Assembly (NCBI GenBank): GCA_030280995.1
Contig: JASXTE010000014.1
Coordinates: 22,124,150 to 22,188,149, forward strand
Length of the DNA: 64,000 nt
Reading direction: 5' to 3'
DNA from: Hemileia vastatrix
Lineage: Eukaryota; Basidiomycota; Pucciniomycetes; Pucciniales; Zaghouaniaceae
Below, in pieces: positions 11,001 through 21,179 of this stretch. A program made the position numbers and the translations under genes. The notes beneath the pieces were generated by a model. That model did not search any database, was not told the origin of the DNA, and was given only the letters and a program-made list of their open reading frames with translations. Every line of letters starts with the position of its first letter. Position 1 is the stretch's first letter.

Positions 11001-11434
11001 ATAATCATGGTTTTGATTAAAAGAAAGAGAAATGCCATTGTCTAAAAGATCAAAAGGAGAAATAAGAGTGGATTTTTCCCTATCACAATAGAAAACACCT
11101 TTGATTTTAACTAATTCTCCATCACATCCTTTAATAAACATGTTTCCATGACCAGTAATGAAAGCAGCACCAGAGCCAGTTGCAGTTTTGACTGGAATAG
11201 GAGTATCCAAGCTTTTAAAGTCAGAGAGAAGATGTACATCACCAGTGACATGATGTGTGGAACCAGAATCAAAAACAACTTGACACTCTTTACTGTCTTG
11301 CTCTTCAGTCCAGCTATCAGTACCAAAATCCATTTCCTGTAAAGCAGTAGTGAGAACATCTAGCACTTTACAGCTGATTTTTTTGAGAAGGGGTTTTGAA
11401 GAACTTTGAACTGGCAGTTTTCCTTTTCTGTTGG

Positions 11435-12957
11435 TTAGTGATTTACAGATAGTATTAATAGCATCTCTATTGTCACAAGCAAGAGCTTCACGTTGACCCC
11501 AAACTGCCACGTTAAAACCTTTGCTGTTGGGATCATATGGACAAGTATTTTGAAAATGTTCAGAGGAGTTGCATTAGAAACAGGAATATTCAGGGTTTCT
11601 ATTTCCAGGCTTTTAACTTTCCATTCATCCCTTTTTGAAAGCCAAGGATGAGACAGAATCCAGACCAGGTGCCAGCTCAAAAGCTGTTGAAAGGGTGGGA
11701 GTGGTGGAGGAGGAAGAGTGGGATGAATTGATAAATTTTTTTTGAAGAACATTCATCATTTCATTAAAGGAGGGTTGGGAAATATCTTTTTGCAATTCAA
11801 AATGATGATTTGCCTCAGTGGCTAGATGACTAACTGAAGATGGTAAAATGAGTTGGGTGAAAACAGCTGCCATTTTCTCAAAGCCAAATTTGAAAACTGA
11901 ATTTTGAACTACCTCTAATAATGAGTAGAATTTTTCCCCATGTTCCATGACATTTGTGAAAGGCAAAGTTTCAATATTTTAAAGGTCATTAAAAAGAGCC
12001 ATGCGAGAAGTGTGAGATGCTTTGTTGAACTTGGAACTGAGAATAGAAAACACTTTATAGCTTGTAGTGCCAACACTGATGAAAGCTTGAAGTTTTTTGT
12101 CAATGGTGTTGTATATAGCATGCCAGCTCATTTTGTTCTCAATATTTGATATATCATCTTTAATTGCAGTATAATTTAATATATACTTAGTTGAACGTAC
12201 ACGGCGCATCAAAAAATGTTTATATTCTTCACCCAAGTTTTCCAGTTAGAGCCATCAGATTTTAATTTAGACATTTTGTTAGCTCTCTTTATTATCTCAT
12301 CAATAACATCAGCACAATCCTTTCCTTTGTAAGTTGAAAAAGTGGGATTCTCATTGTCAGAAATAAATGAATTGCTGCTGAGAGAAGAGTCAGAGCTAGT
12401 CCTGTGTGCATGACTGGTTCCTGCATGACGCAACAACAAGGCATGCATACAATGGTGTCTTGGTCGTCCCAAATGCAAACTTTTGTTGTTACACAATGCC
12501 ATCAGACTACCTCTGTGTCTAGTGTGGGAGTGGGGATGTGGATCTCTAGAGGTTACTCTTCAAGGCTTGCATGGTGGTATTGGATTAGATGGTAAAGTAT
12601 TACTGGGTTGGAGATGAGGTGGGGAATCATGTGAAGTTTCTGCGTGATTTGTGCACAGTGGATTAGAAACAGGCAAGCGAGTGGGGGAAAAGGGATCTGG
12701 TGGTTGAGGTTAAGAGTCAGGTAGATTAACGAGAGGAGTGTTTGGTGGGGTAGGAGTTGGTTGGTGAGCAGTGCTCACACTGCTGCTAGAAGAAGTTGAG
12801 GAGGATGGGGCACCTGAGAATGAACACAAGCGTTGCCTCATGTGGGTGGTGAGAGTTGGAGATGGTTTTAAAGCTTGTAATTTACGACTAAGTGGTGGTG
12901 GGAACTTGAAAGCTAAGTGAGGGAAAGATTGAAAAGGATTAGGGGAAGTCGGCATGA
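11435..12957 (-). pseudogene. Copia-A gag remnants
   Basis: Minus-strand fragments from 12955 downward carry a Pro/Ser-rich N-terminus, the YKGKDCADVIDEI and KLKSDGSNWKTWVKNI motifs (shared with Copia-D gag at 47595-47341), and the RRVRSTKYILN motif. Frameshifts separate them. The zinc-knuckle region near 11560 is broken. The gag start is presumably MPTSPNPFQS at 12955. Confidence 0.8.
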
Positions 12958-13106
12958 ATTAGATGTCTAATAAAATTTAGGTGGAGAAAACTCAAAACCA
13001 GGAAGAAGACACATTTAACGTGAGGCAAGCACAGGGCACACAATTTTTTCCAGGAATTATACAAAATTTATTACTGCTAGTAAAAAATTAGGGACAGCCC
13101 ATAACC

Positions 13107-13229
13107 TATGGCAGCAGTGTCAGTGCTTTGTCCAGAGTGAACCAGAGTAAGACGTGTCAGCTGCACCACAGACTATATACATCTTATGTACTTAACAATC
13201 ACTAAGCTATTACTATACTACACTCAACA
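13107..13229 (-). repeat. Copia-A 5' LTR (123 bp) and adjacent primer-binding site
   Basis: Same length as the 3' LTR with eight differences by eye, five of them CpG to TpG or CpA. Just inside it the element strand reads GGTTATGGGC (13097-13106), complementary to the anticodon stem-loop of an initiator tRNA-Met. TSD ATACC follows at 13230-13234. Confidence 0.88.
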
Positions 13230-13234
13230 ATACC

Positions 13235-13420
13235 AATAGATTCACAAATAATTTGCCTCTTGCCACCTAGGGTACCCCCACATAGTAGTTCCTCTTTATT
13301 ATTGCACAGTTATCTATCCCATTTTCTAGCCTATCTTATAATGTACAATACAAGTAGCTTTGTCCTTCATGCCCCTTTGTTGGGTGACATTTTAAGAAAT
13401 TAAATATATATATATATATA
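13235..13420. other. Flank between Copia-A and a MITE, no gene seen
   Basis: This is the continuation of the sequence into which Copia-A inserted. It ends in a TA run (13405-13420). Nothing recognisable. Confidence 0.5.
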
Positions 13421-13612
13421 CAGCTGTTACTGGAAAGATTTTCATTAAAATACAAATTTTCAAAATGTTTTGATGGAAAGATTGACATTTGACAGCAGTT
13501 TTGGCATATTTTTGACTCAAACAGGCCATTTTTTCTGTTAAATGTCAATGTGTCTGTCTCAAAAAATGCAAACATGTTTTTATTTTGAAGAAAACCTTTC
13601 CAAGAACAGCTG
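13421..13612. mobile_element. Mariner-type MITE (192 bp)
   Basis: The left end CAGCTGTTACTGGAAAG and right end CTTTCCAAGAACAGCTG form an inverted repeat that continues, with mismatches, for about 30 bp (TTTTC-N-T-N-AAAATA). TA flanks both ends (13419-13420 and 13613-13614), which suits Tc1/mariner (Stowaway-like) insertion; the left TA lies in a TA microsatellite. It has no coding capacity. Confidence 0.72.
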
Positions 13613-13614
13613 TA

Positions 13615-13899
13615 TTGAACACATTAAAAGAATAAAAGCATTAGAACCCTAAATCTATTAAAACTAAAAAAGTACAATGAATAAAATCAGATTCCTTCCT
13701 ACAAAAACACACCCTACAAAGTCAATTTTTTTTTGAGTTTCATCAAAAAAATTCAAAAAATAATTGGCTTTTTGACAAAGGACATACTTCTTATCATGTA
13801 CAAAATATTAATATCAATCATTTCCAATTTTGGAGGAGAAGAAAAAACACAATTTTCTAAGAGAATCTACCTCTGTTTCAGTAACATTTCAGCAGATAA
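13615..13899. other. Flank of Copia-B, no gene seen
   Basis: A+T-rich DNA continuing across Copia-B to 21003. The last five bases (GATAA, 13895-13899) are the Copia-B target duplication. It might be the left part of the Harbinger-3 locus but no motif proves it. Confidence 0.5.
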
Positions 13900-14222
13900 T
13901 GTTGCATGGTATCAGCCAACTGGACTCTGGAAAGATCCAGAGAACAGGGGGTACTTCTGCAACAGTATATCTACAATAATGACTAAGCACATATTCTTCC
14001 TAAGTACATAAAATCCCCACCACTTAGTCATTAAAGCCAGTCCAAAACTACCACTGTGATCCCCCATTAACTATTCCACCCAACAAAATAACCAACTCTG
14101 TAGGAAAGAAAAAGAAAAAAATAAAAAATAAAATAAAATAAAATAAGAATGAAATGAAAATTATGACTCTTATTTTTATTATAATTATAATCATAATTAT
14201 TATTATTATTATTATTAATATT

Positions 14223-16985
14223 AGGGGGTATCAATGTTCAGGGATCCGCAATTAGGGATCAGAAAGTTTTTTCCTGGGATCAGATGTTATTAATTGTGGA
14301 TAAGGAATGCACGATAATACATTATCCCGCCTCTTATACCCCAATTTCCATTCCTAATTCCTGATCCCAAACTCATCTCATCCATGATAGATTTTCAAGA
14401 AAGTCACATGAATTATAATTCCTGATGCCATCCTTAAGTCTTTCCTCACTCTATGATATTTAATTTTGGTGGTGAACACTTAACCTTTTTTTCTATCTAC
14501 ACACCCTCATTTCCTTTTTAAATTCATGGTTTATTCCTTTTTTGTAAATATTTCCTTTGTAAATTAACATAAGTTTCTGATCCTATCCTTCCCTCGTGTT
14601 CCCACCAATTCCACTACACCTCAAATCTTCCTTTCTCCCTTCCCTTCCACCTTCACTAGAAACCCCACTCCTCAAACTTACCTCACTCTCCATCCCTTCA
14701 TCTCCACTTGACACCCCAGCACACCCTTACAACTTTTATTGATTCCCCACCCCTTAAATCCACCTTGCTTTACTCCCTTTTTCTTCCAATAGAAACCCCA
14801 CTCCTCAAACTTACCACACTCTCCATCCCTTCATCTCCACTAGACACCCCAGCACACCCTTACAGCTTTAATTGATTCCTCACCTTTCAAATCCACCTGG
14901 CTTTACTCCCATTTGCCTCCAATAGAAACCCCAACACACCTTTTTAACCAAACTTGATGCCCCAAGCATCAAATCCACCTCTCTCCATTCCTCTTCACCT
15001 CCAATTGACACCTCATCACCCAAAAATTAGCTTGCCATCCTCTTTTGTGCTTCTTTAGTACCTTGAACATATATTTAATTTGTCTACATTAATCAAGATT
15101 TATAAAAAAAGTTAATATTAATACAAACTATCTCATTAACCTTTACTTATAGACATCATTATAGATAAAAAATATATATTTCAAAAATTTTGAATGTAAC
15201 AGGAGTGTAAATTTTGTATTCAGGAAACTTACAAAAGATTCAGGTCAATAATTTTCTAATATTTTTTGGAAACAAATTTACTTTTTTACTTTTTTATGGC
15301 ATGAATGATAACTCTTGGCCCTTTTGACATTTTTTTGTGGACGTTTTATACTGGTGTGGCATCTTTTATGTTGAATGCATCACCCAAAAAAGCCTAAAAA
15401 CCCCTAATTAGCGCCAGAAAAGTGCTGATACAGGCAAAAAAAGTATTAAATAATTTTTGGCAAAAAGGCCAAGCATTTATGGTTTTGCCAAATATATAAT
15501 TTTACAAATTAAAGTGACTGTTTGTCAGACTTTTAGTTACTTTTTGGAGATGCTTAATGGTGTGAAATATAATAATTTTTTTATTCATTGCTTCATAATT
15601 TATTTATTTATTAGCTATTTTCTTCAAATAATGTTCATTTTTATTATATTGAGCTATTAAATAATATATCCTGTCCCATAGACTATTTCAGTTATTGCAA
15701 AACAGTCGTCTGTATCATAAACTTATTTTAATATATTTGTATTACTTTTCTTTATTCATCTCTATAAATTTAATATTACATACTTTAAGATTATCATTTT
15801 TTTTGTGGAGATGAAGTGAAGAAGAGAATGTTGGATGTAAAGGTGAAGGGTTTTTGGTTGGAGGCTATGGAGAAGGTGGCAAGTTAATTTTTGCATGATG
15901 AGAAAGGGAGCAAGATGGATTTGATGCTTGGGGCATCAAGTTTGGTTAAAAAGGTGTGTTGGGGTTTCTATTGGAGGCAAATGGGAGGCAAGCAAGGTGG
16001 ATTTGAGGGGCCAGGCATCAATAAAAATTGAAAGGGTGTGCTGTGGTGTCTAGTGGAGAGTGTGGTAAGTTTTAGGAGTGGGGTGTCTATTGGAGGCAAA
16101 TGGGAGTAAAGAGAGGTGGATTTAAGGGGTGGGGCATCAATTAAAGTTGTAAGGGTGTGCTGGGGTGTCTAGTGGAGATGAAGGGATGGAGAGCGAGGTA
16201 AGTTTGAGGAGTGGGTTTCTATTGGAGGCGAATGGGAGTAAAGCAACATGGATTAAAGTGTTGGGGCATCAATTAAAGTTGAAAGGGTGTTCTGGGGTGT
16301 CTAGTGGAGATGAAGAGATGGAGAGCAAGGTAAGTTTGAGGAGTGGGGTTTCTATTTTAGTTAAATGGGAGGCAAGCCAGGTGCATTTGAAGGGTGGGGA
16401 ATCAAGTAGAGGTGAAGCAGTGAGATGGAGTCTCTTTTAGAGGAGGAAAAAATAAAATTAATACAGCAGTATCCTGGTTAGAAGCAATAGCTCGTCACAT
16501 AAAATAGAAAATCTATTTACCATCTACTTCCCATAAGATAGGTCTAACACTGCCTCTCAAGTCTGGAGGTTGAGAAAGATCATACCATTTCTGTTCAAAA
16601 TATGCTATGAAATCATACAATGCTAAATTTTTTGATGCATGGATCGAAAATATTTTCTTTCTTACCACATAGGGGAGGTTCTGGCCTGGAATTCAAGATA
16701 TTGGTGAGAGAGATTTTCTATGGTAAAGAGGATTGGACATTTCAATGAAAAAATTTTCAGGGTAGGAGTGTCCAGCAAGGTGGGAAGGCTGGGATATCCA
16801 GAACATTGTCCAAGATGTGGTTATGAAATATTGAGGATAAAAATGTTGGATAAGAGGTGAACATTGACACATAAAGTGTCTAATAACCCAATTATTAGCA
16901 AAAATAATTGCAGAAGATAATTGGGGTATGCAGATTATTTTCCGCAATTAATTTAATTGCGGATCCCTGAACATTGATACCCCCT
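14223..16985. mobile_element. Harbinger-2: non-autonomous DNA transposon nested in Copia-B
   Basis: The left terminus AGGGGGTATCAATGTTCAGG and its complement at 16954-16985 continue as an inverted repeat through GGATCCGCAATTA. The first bases match the Harbinger-1 consensus (AGGGGGT-N-TCA...ATCCGCA), so the two are related families. ATT flanks both sides within an ATT microsatellite, so the duplication is consistent but not unique. The interior is a large inverted array (see below). The only frame near an end (16693-16947, minus) has no motif I can name. No transposase was found. Confidence 0.82.
14640..16425. repeat. Long inverted array of about 130-bp units
   Basis: The left arm (about 14640-15010) holds three units with CAATAGAAACCCCACTCC-like cores near 14656, 14789 and 14921. 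The right arm (about 15890-16425) holds four units in reverse complement with GGGGTTTCTATTGG near 15960, 16080, 16213 and 16346. The innermost units match over more than 60 bp (for example AAACTTGATGCCCCAAGC against GCTTGGGGCATCAAGTTT). The arms are separated by about 880 bp of A+T-rich spacer. Transcription would give a very long hairpin RNA. Confidence 0.88.
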
Positions 16986-17028
16986 ATTATTATTATTATT
17001 ATTGTTATTATTTATTTATTTATATTTT

Positions 17029-20000
17029 TTACCACACACCAACATCCTTCCTTCTTAGAAAAGTGAGAAATGGGCCCAGTGCCTTAGTGAGAATATAAGC
17101 ACGTATTTGAGAAGTAGGAACCCATTCTAAAGTAACTTTTTCAAAGAAAAGTTGTTCATTTACAATGTAAAAAGATCTATCAACATGCCTTGTTCTTTTA
17201 TTTCCAGGATTATCTTTTGCATTTGAAATTGTGCCCTTATTTCCACAAAATATTTTGATTGGAGGAATTTCAGGGAAGATATCTTTGAGGGGATTTGAGA
17301 TCCAGATAGAATCCTTCATACCCATTCCAAGTGAGACATATTCAACTGTCATTGAGGAGTCACTAACTGTCAGTTGATGCCTTGAGGTCTAAGAAATAGG
17401 GATTTAATTGAGAAGAAGAAGATGACCTGACTGAGCTCTAGAGAATTATTTATTATTCCAGGCTGGATCAGAGAAGGAGAATAGTCCAAGGAGAATATCA
17501 TGGCTAGGATGAATATGGAGTTGAAGTTTAACTGTGTGTTGAAGATAATAAAGTAGATGATTGAGTGCTGTTCAGTGAGTCAAGGTAGGTTTGGAAGAGA
17601 ATTGAGCTAAAAAGTTAACAGGGAAAGAACGATCTGGCTTTTTTTCCACTGCCACATAACTGAGAGCACCCAAGATAGATAGATACTTAGTGGTATTGAT
17701 AGCTTCATCTTCATCATTGGCTGTTTCAATGATCATATTATTGGGAAGGGCGGAACAAGTAGTGAGGCCAGAAGGATTGTGAGTCTTCAAAATCTTCTCA
17801 ATGAGCTGGAAATTGTTAAGATCATAACCTTCAGGAACTTCCTTAATTTCTGCTCCCACTATTCCATCTACCTTATCACTCCACCTCACCTTCAAACTAC
17901 CATCTAAACCATCCTCCAGTTCCTTCAGTACCATGGCACTACTACCAGTCACAAGTCCATCATCCACATGAATCCAAATTACACCCATTGAATCTTTCTT
18001 TCTAAGAATATAAAATAACTTATCATATTGACTTGCTTGATATACCAGAGCATCCAACTTGTTGGCTATGTGGAGCCATTAGCATCTAGCAGCTTGCTTT
18101 GTGCCATAAAGAGCTTTCTTGAGATGTAAAGCACTATCTTTATCCTTCAGTTGATAACCCTCAGGAGGACATACCCAGATTTCTTCATTGATAGGACTGT
18201 GGAGGTAAGCTGAAGTGACATCAAACACTAAAAAATATAGGGGGTGGACTTTCTAGCAAGTCCCCAGCCTGAACTCAGATGGAACTCAGATGGAACTTAG
18301 AATGAACTCATATTATACCCATACTGAACTCTACTTGAACACCCACCTAAAAATTTTCTGCTGAGTGGTTTTCATCCCTGATTGTATGGTTCCTTTTTCA
18401 ATATCTCAATGTGTGTTCAATCTGTGGTGAGTTTGGGTGCAAGGTTGCAGACTTGCTAGAAAGTCTGCCCCCCATATTGTGTGGTCAAAAGACCTTATTG
18501 GCCACTGGTGATAAGCTGCAAGATTAATAAGAATGTCCTGGGAGGAAAAAGCTGCCATAGGAGCAAAAGTTTCAGTGAAATCAATGTCATATTGCTGAAG
18601 AAAACCTTTTGCTGCATAGCGAGCCTTGAATTTTAGAGATGGGGAAGAAGGATTTTTGATAGTGAAGAAACATTTAGAATTTGTGATCTTGGCACCTTCA
18701 GGGACTTTGTCTTCATATCACAAATCCATGTCCTTTATATTGTCCAATTCTCTTTTTCAAGATTGTTCCCATTTTTGGCAATCAGGTGAAAGCATGGCTT
18801 GCAAGTGTGTTCCTGGAATGACAGATGAGTGAGACATATCCTTTTTGATAACATCAGAAACTTATTTTTCTTGAGAAAGAATATTCTTTTCATCCTTAAA
18901 ATGGCCAAGTTTTAAATTATTGAGGATGTGATCAATAGAACCTTTTGATGGTGGGTCAGGTGGCAGGGCTTTGAGAGAAAGATCATGGGATGGGAGATTG
19001 TCACCAGTAAATTTGGCCATTGAAGATTTAAAAAAGGTGTTTGTCTCTTCATGCCAAAAAATCCAACCAGTATTGTTCAAGGAGTAACCCACACACTTAC
19101 AAATACAAGCTCTTTGATCAAGTTTTTGTTGAGTTTCTTTGTGGATATGGACATAAGCAGTTTCACCAAAGATTCAAAAATTAGAATAGTTGAGGTCACA
19201 GTTGTGCATCAGATGTAAGGGAGTTTTGTCACCAGTTTTTAAATTGGGGAGGTGATTGTCAAAATGAGCTGCCCATTTGTAAGAAGAAATTCCCCAGAAA
19301 CATTTAGGTAGTTCACTAGCAAGAAGAATTGTATTTGAAATATCACCAACAGTGTGGTTAAAATGTTCATCTGTGCCATTTTGCTCATGATGGTAAGGAC
19401 AAGAAGTTTCATGGGTTGCTCCAATTTCAGCCAGTATTTGAGCCATCTGTTTACTATGCATTTTGCCTCCATCTGTCCTTAGAGCTTAAAGTTTCTTTCC
19501 AGTGAAATTTTACAACTTTTTATAAAAGGAAACAAAAGATGAAGTAGCATTAGATTTGGCTTTGAGCAGGAAAACTTTGCCACATGGCATTTGAACTTTC
19601 TCTAAATATAGCAGCCCATCTAGCACCATTGACTGTGGGATTCATAGGTCCAACCAAGTCACCAACAATAAGACTAATTATAGATTCAGGTTGTTTTTAT
19701 CTTGTTTCTGATTCTGTTCTTGTACTCTTGACAATTGCACAATCTTCACAGTTGAGTGATCCAGGTGGAATTGAAAAAGGAAGACCAGAACCTAAAGATT
19801 GACAGATAACTTGTTTGAAAATTTCTTCACTTGTGTGACCTAGTTTCTGGTGCCAATCCATGAGGGAGCCTTTCATGGAAGGTGGAGAATTAATAACTGA
19901 ATTCTTCTTCACTTTTTGAAAAAATGAGGGGAGCAAGAAAGAATTTGAGGAGGGAGAAGAAGATCCAGCCACACATTCACCACTTGAAGTTACATCAACA

Positions 20001-20060
20001 GTAATAAACTTGTTAGATGTTTCTTCAACTTCACACCTTTCAATTAATCCTTTCACAGAA
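17029..20060 (-). pseudogene. Copia-B pol remnants
   Basis: Minus-strand fragments follow the copia order. GAG-pre-integrase shows MDWHQKLGHTSEEI (near 19860). Integrase shows PYHHEQNGTDEHFNHTVGDI (near 19390). RT has the catalytic IWIHVDDGLVTG (near 17980). RNase H has FCGNKGTISNAKDNPGNKRT, in which the usual CDNK aspartate reads Gly, and RHVDRSFYIVNEQ (near 17200). Stops and frameshifts are frequent and the 259-bp MITE splits RT at 18226-18484. Non-functional. Confidence 0.85.
18226..18484. mobile_element. MITE (259 bp) nested in Copia-B RT
   Basis: Left end CACTAAAAAATATAGGGGG runs into GGACTTTCTAGCAAGTC; the right end is its imperfect complement (GACTTGCTAGAAAGTCTG, then CCCCCCATATTGTGTGG). 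Comparison with Copia-A shows the Copia frame is restored by removing it together with one TCAAA (18221-18225, 18485-18489), giving a 5-bp duplication. No coding capacity. The CACTA start is suggestive of EnSpm/CACTA but the right end and TSD length do not fit well. Confidence 0.75.
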
Positions 20061-20092
20061 AAATCCTCAGATTCCTCCAGTTTTGAGTTGAT

Positions 20093-20575
20093 CTAAACAA
20101 CACACTTGTTGAGTTTCTCTATGTTTTCAGCTGCAATATGGGATAAATGGATGTAGTTAAATTTTTCAAGTAAGTAGTGGTGCAATTGATATGGTGTCCA
20201 ATCAGTGTAAATATTGATTTGAAGCTCTGAAGTGAGAATTTGATAAATAATTTGGAATGTCATCAGTTCAGCTTCTTGATCAGCTGGCATGCTTTGATTG
20301 GAAGCATAGAAAATAGTACCAACAATGCCTTTAACTAATGCCAATTTACTTTTGTGCCAAACCTCCCAGTTGTCTAAGTCTTTGTTGAGCTTTAGAGAGT
20401 TCTCAGTAATATCCAAAATTAGTTTCATTACCTCTAGATGTTGCTTCATTAACAGCAGAATATTTACACATTGACTGGAGCAGGTATATTCATGGGAGGG
20501 GGCCAATTGGGCATTAGGTGATAAAGATGATAGCATATTGTTCCAATAGTAATCTTGGTCTGGAACAATAGCCAA
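20093..20575 (-). pseudogene. Copia-B gag remnant
   Basis: A frame of about 160 residues contains LNKDLDNWEVWHKSKLALV, equivalent to the GSNWQTWYKSI motif of Copia-D gag, followed by the FYASNQSMPADQEAELM segment. The Copia gag is a nucleocapsid precursor. No zinc knuckle follows in frame. From 20581 to 20905 is a purine-rich leader (GGGGAGG repeats) with nothing else recognisable. Confidence 0.7.
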
Positions 20576-20905
20576 GGAGAGTATAAGACAAGAGAGTTGG
20601 AGGGGGGATCAGAGACAGGGGAATATATTCAGAGGTAGGGTGGAGAGGTTTGAAGGAAAGGGGGGGTTTCTGAGCAAGGGAGCTAAATTGAAAGAGAGAG
20701 GGAGGGATTCCTAGGGGCAGGGGGGAAGTTTAAAAGAGAGAGGGGAGGTTTCTGAGATGATTTTGATGTTTTGTGAGGGTAAAAATTTTACAAGTTCTCA
20801 GACTGCACTAGGGGTCTTTTGGCTACTCACGCTGCTCTTCTGCTAACATAGTGGAGTCTTAGGTCACTGATAGCTACTTACGCCAATGCAGGAAATCCCA
20901 TAACC

Positions 20906-21002
20906 TGTTGCACAGTATCAGCCAACTAGACTCCAGAAAGAACCAGAGAGCAGGAGGTACTGCTAAAACAGTATATCTACAATAATGACTAAGTAAATAA
21001 CA
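20906..21002 (-). repeat. Copia-B 5' LTR (97 bp)
   Basis: Runs from TGTTGCACAGTATCAGCC to AAGTAAATAACA, flanked by GATAA. The element-strand sequence next to it reads GGTTATGGG, the same primer site seen in Copia-A and Copia-D. Confidence 0.85.
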
Positions 21003-21179
21003 GATAATTGCATAATTTTTTCATCCATTGTTACTGAAATGATGTTTCATCACACTTTTGTATGCAGATTCAGTTGGAAAATAATTGTTGGGAAAATTTC
21101 CACACCCTTGTTTTAACTTGCCCATTCACTAAACTCTACATTTTTTTTTCACATTCTCATTACTTATTTCAATTTCCTC

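Larger units (their letters stand above)
4180..11510 (-). pseudogene. Copia-A pol remnants: protease, integrase, reverse transcriptase, RNase H
   Basis: Successive minus-strand fragments are clearly homologous to the more intact Copia-D pol. An aspartic protease motif FDSGSTHHVTGD lies near 11280. Integrase fragments include TENGKEY and the QNGMAERFNETI glutamate motif (10637-9987). RT shows KKIEGIDFNDTFAPTATFAS and FDVTAAYLHSD (9944-9185). RNase H shows LYCDNKVAI (8604-8380). The final residues, ending LTKNLGPNVW and a stop at 4180-4182, are cut off from the rest by Harbinger-1. Many stops and frameshifts make this non-functional. Note the protease-adjacent stretch has IL/V-rich GAG-pre-integrase sequence before the CCLGHTSTRV motif. 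Confidence 0.88.
3957..13229 (-). mobile_element. Copia-A: complete but decayed Ty1/copia retrotransposon with short LTRs
   Basis: Two 123-bp LTRs (3957-4079 and 13107-13229) are bounded by a perfect 5-bp duplication ATACC (3952-3956 and 13230-13234). The element reads on the minus strand. A run of C on the plus strand after the left LTR is the polypurine tract, and GGTTATGGGC next to the right LTR is the primer site. Coding remnants appear in the order gag, protease, integrase, reverse transcriptase, RNase H, as in Pseudoviridae. Harbinger-1 is inserted at 4282-8364, near the 3' end of the pol frame. Without it the element would be about 5.2 kb. Confidence 0.93.
13900..21002 (-). mobile_element. 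Copia-B: decayed Ty1/copia element with very short LTRs
   Basis: Two related terminal repeats (about 13900-14010 and 20906-21002, 97 bp) begin TGTTGCA and share the GTATCAGCCAACT and ACAGTATATCTACAATAATGAC blocks. A perfect 5-bp duplication GATAA (13895-13899, 21003-21007) bounds them. The primer-site motif GGTTATGGG adjoins the right LTR. gag-pol remnants lie on the minus strand at 17029-20575. Harbinger-2 and a 259-bp MITE are nested inside. LTRs are visibly diverged, and one has about 14 extra bases, so this is the oldest-looking Copia insertion in the window. Confidence 0.88.

Noticed and set aside
16693..16947. Minus-strand frame near the right end of Harbinger-2 as a possible transposase.
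   Set aside because: No transposase motif order could be seen in it and the frame is short; it is left as an unassigned fragment.
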